A stretch of DNA of 64,000 nucleotides from the NCBI GenBank assembly GCA_900538305.1, contig UPXY01000003.1:75478-139477 (forward strand). Direction: 5' to 3'. The notes below the pieces were generated by a model. The model was not told the DNA's origin, did no database searches, and saw only the letters and a list, made by a program, of their open reading frames with translations. The position numbers and the translations under genes are program-made. Below, in pieces: positions 62,835-64,000 of this stretch (position 1 is the first letter of the stretch; the number at the start of each line of letters is the position of its first letter). Source of the DNA: an uncultured Collinsella sp. (GTDB lineage: Bacteria; Actinomycetota; Coriobacteriia; Coriobacteriales; Coriobacteriaceae).

Positions 62835-63689
62835 ATGAAATCGACGCGCATCAAGGACAGCTATACCATCAGCGAGGTGTCGCGCCTCTTCGGGATCGGC
62901 ATCGACTCCCTGCGCTACTACGAGCGACTCGGCATCATCACGCCGACACGCGCAGCAAACGGGTACCGCATCTACAGCCTTTCCGATATGTACCAACTCG
63001 CAAGCATCAAGGAGCTGCGCGAACTTGGTCTTCGCATGGACACCATCGGAACGTATCTCGAGCATCAGTCGCTTGAGAACACGAAAGCGCTCATCGAAGA
63101 CGAACTCGCGCTCATCGATGCGCAGATGAAAGATCTTCACGCAAAGAGAGAGGCGCTCGAGTCGCGGCAGCGCCGCCTGGAGACGGCGCGAGCTGCAGCT
63201 GTGGGCACGGTTTTCGTCGAGACCATGCCTACCCGTCGCTGCGTGAAGCTCTCGGGTCGGCTCGAGCGCGACGAGGAGATGGACCTCTTCATCTCGCGCC
63301 TGCATCGCCGCTACGACGAGCAGCTGCCGTTATTGGGCACGATGACCGTCGGCGCGTTCTTCGATCGCGACGCGCTCGCCGCTGGGCGGGCAGATGTTTT
63401 CGAGTCGGTGTTTTTCGTGATCGACGATGATGCAATCCCCTGCGAATTCGAGCTGCCAGCGGGCGAGTATCTTGCCTACCGGTACCGGGGTTCATATACG
63501 CAAGATGCCGATGCACTGCGAAATCTTGCCGCATACCGTAGCGAGCCGGGTCTTTGCGAGGGCGCCGCGCCATTCGAGATCTACGAGATCGATAACCGGG
63601 ACACCGCGCGCGAAGAGGAGTTCCTTACGCGCGTTGAGCTGCGCATCGACTCGTTTCGCACCGAAGAGGGCGCCGCCACCAAACGGTAA
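62835..63689 (+). CDS. MerR-family regulator with GyrI-like effector domain
   Basis: A 284-residue protein (MKSTRIKDSYTISEVSR). Residues 10-80 form the MerR winged helix (FGIGIDSLRYYERLGIITPT), residues 80-130 a coiled-coil dimerisation helix, and residues 140-284 an effector-binding domain ending APFEIYEIDNRDTAREEEFL, similar to BltR/BmrR-type multidrug sensors. GGAGGAAGT stands before the ATG at 62835. It should bind the dyad at 62791-62811 and control itself and perhaps the YitT gene. Confidence 0.9.
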   Translation: MKSTRIKDSYTISEVSRLFGIGIDSLRYYERLGIITPTRAANGYRIYSLSDMYQLASIKELRELGLRMDTIGTYLEHQSLENTKALIEDELALIDAQMKDLHAKREALESRQRRLETARAAAVGTVFVETMPTRRCVKLSGRLERDEEMDLFISRLHRRYDEQLPLLGTMTVGAFFDRDALAAGRADVFESVFFVIDDDAIPCEFELPAGEYLAYRYRGSYTQDADALRNLAAYRSEPGLCEGAAPFEIYEIDNRDTAREEEFLTRVELRIDSFRTEEGAATKR

Positions 63690-63702
63690 CGACGCCCTCT
63701 TC
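63663..63702. terminator. Possible hairpin terminator after the MerR gene
   Basis: Perfect ten-base arms GAAGAGGGCG and CGCCCTCTTC (63663-63672 and 63693-63702) enclose the MerR stop. The loop is 20 bases and no T run follows, so it is a weak call; it may also serve the convergent ffh gene. Confidence 0.4.
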
Positions 63703-63720
63703 AGCCATCAAGCCAGCAGG

Positions 63721-64000
63721 CTAGAACTTTTTGCCTTTCATCTGCTGTTCCATGGCGCGAAGCATATCCATGTCGGCGTTGCCGGAGCCACCGCCCATGC
63801 AGGCAAACGGGTTTCCGCCCATGCCGCCGAAGGGGTTCGCGCCGCCCATGCCGCCCATACCGGGCATACGCATCTTCTTGCCCTTCTTACCCTTCTTACC
63901 GCGCTTACCGGCAGCCGCCTGCTGCTGAGCCATCGAGCGCATCTTGCCCATCATCTTGTTCATCTCGCCCCACTGCTTCATGAGGTTGTTCACATCGGTG
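63721..64000 (-). CDS. ffh: Signal recognition particle protein Ffh, C-terminal end
   Basis: Only the last 92 codons are inside the window; the gene extends past base 64000. The visible part is VNNLMKQWGEMNKMMGKM, the final helix of the M domain that binds signal peptides and SRP RNA. Beyond it are a Lys/Gly stretch (KRGKKGKKGKKMRMP) and a Gly/Met/Phe-rich tail with repeated GGMGG. Such a basic and Met-rich tail is common in Ffh. Start and NG domain lie outside the window. Confidence 0.9.
   Translation of the reverse strand, partial: TDVNNLMKQWGEMNKMMGKMRSMAQQQAAAGKRGKKGKKGKKMRMPGMGGMGGANPFGGMGGNPFACMGGGSGNADMDMLRAMEQQMKGKKF

Noticed and set aside
1..64000. CRISPR array, prophage, insertion sequence or rRNA operon
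   Set aside because: I found no regularly spaced repeats with spacers, no transposase or integrase motif and no rRNA sequence. Only palindromic and short direct repeats occur.

Overview
The window is high-GC (visibly around 60% or more), gene-dense bacterial chromosome with short gaps, many 4-base ATGA or GTGA overlaps and frequent GTG starts. Gene content points to an actinobacterium of the class Coriobacteriia: a rod-shape operon, a CtpE-like P-type ATPase, an AroE-AroK fusion, the aroK-aroB-pepP-efp-nusB order also known from Corynebacterium and Mycobacterium relatives, a SigB/SigF-type sigma factor, and an Ffh with a Lys/Gly/Met-rich tail. The class is an inference from gene order and protein style; no rRNA is present to confirm it. 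I see no prophage, insertion sequence or CRISPR array. This is core chromosome.

Region by region. (1) 1-9222, minus strand: mreB-mreC-mreD-mrdA-rodA (rod elongasome), then a DUF697 protein, a B12-binding-type radical SAM protein and its DUF2344 partner, which runs off the left edge. (2) 9360-15733, minus: cyclophilin plus a TPR membrane protein, a long perfect-arm hairpin, a zinc-ribbon membrane protein, and a CtpE-like ATPase with an unusual Arg/Ser-rich tail. (3) 15734-16293: paired palindromic repeats, tRNA-Arg(CCG) and its terminator. (4) 16294-24719, plus: a nearly complete aromatic amino acid operon, aroF-tyrA-aroB-aroA-aroC-pheA-aroEK-aroQ, covering DAHP to chorismate and on to prephenate, phenylpyruvate and hydroxyphenylpyruvate. 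(5) 24745-37873, minus: alaS-ruvX, then mltG-yqeG-aroK-aroB', then pepP-efp-asp23-nusB-xseB-tlyA-nadK-recN. The aroB' product has lost the visible NAD- and zinc-binding motifs of dehydroquinate synthase, although a genuine aroB lies 12 kb away. (6) 38113-41217, minus: a stress-sigma operon (coiled-coil membrane protein, RsbW-like protein, sigma factor, AI-2E family transporter). (7) 41376-52755, minus: rarA, dgt, prepilin peptidase, ATP-grasp ligase, processive glycosyltransferase, rluD, lspA, and ileS under a T-box riboswitch. (8) 52919-64000: VOC protein, DUF523, zinc ribbon, NYN-LOTUS protein, ftsH, MATE exporter (plus), SpoU-type methyltransferase, thyA-folA, a YitT membrane protein divergent from a MerR regulator, and the C-terminal end of ffh.

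The most noteworthy items are the degenerate AroB paralogue sitting at the ancestral aroKB locus, a set of intergenic palindromes of different designs (two sharing a CCCCTGGCACC core), the basic tail on the CtpE-like pump, an RsbW-like protein without visible kinase motifs, and a peptidase/ATP-grasp/glycosyltransferase cluster of unknown function.
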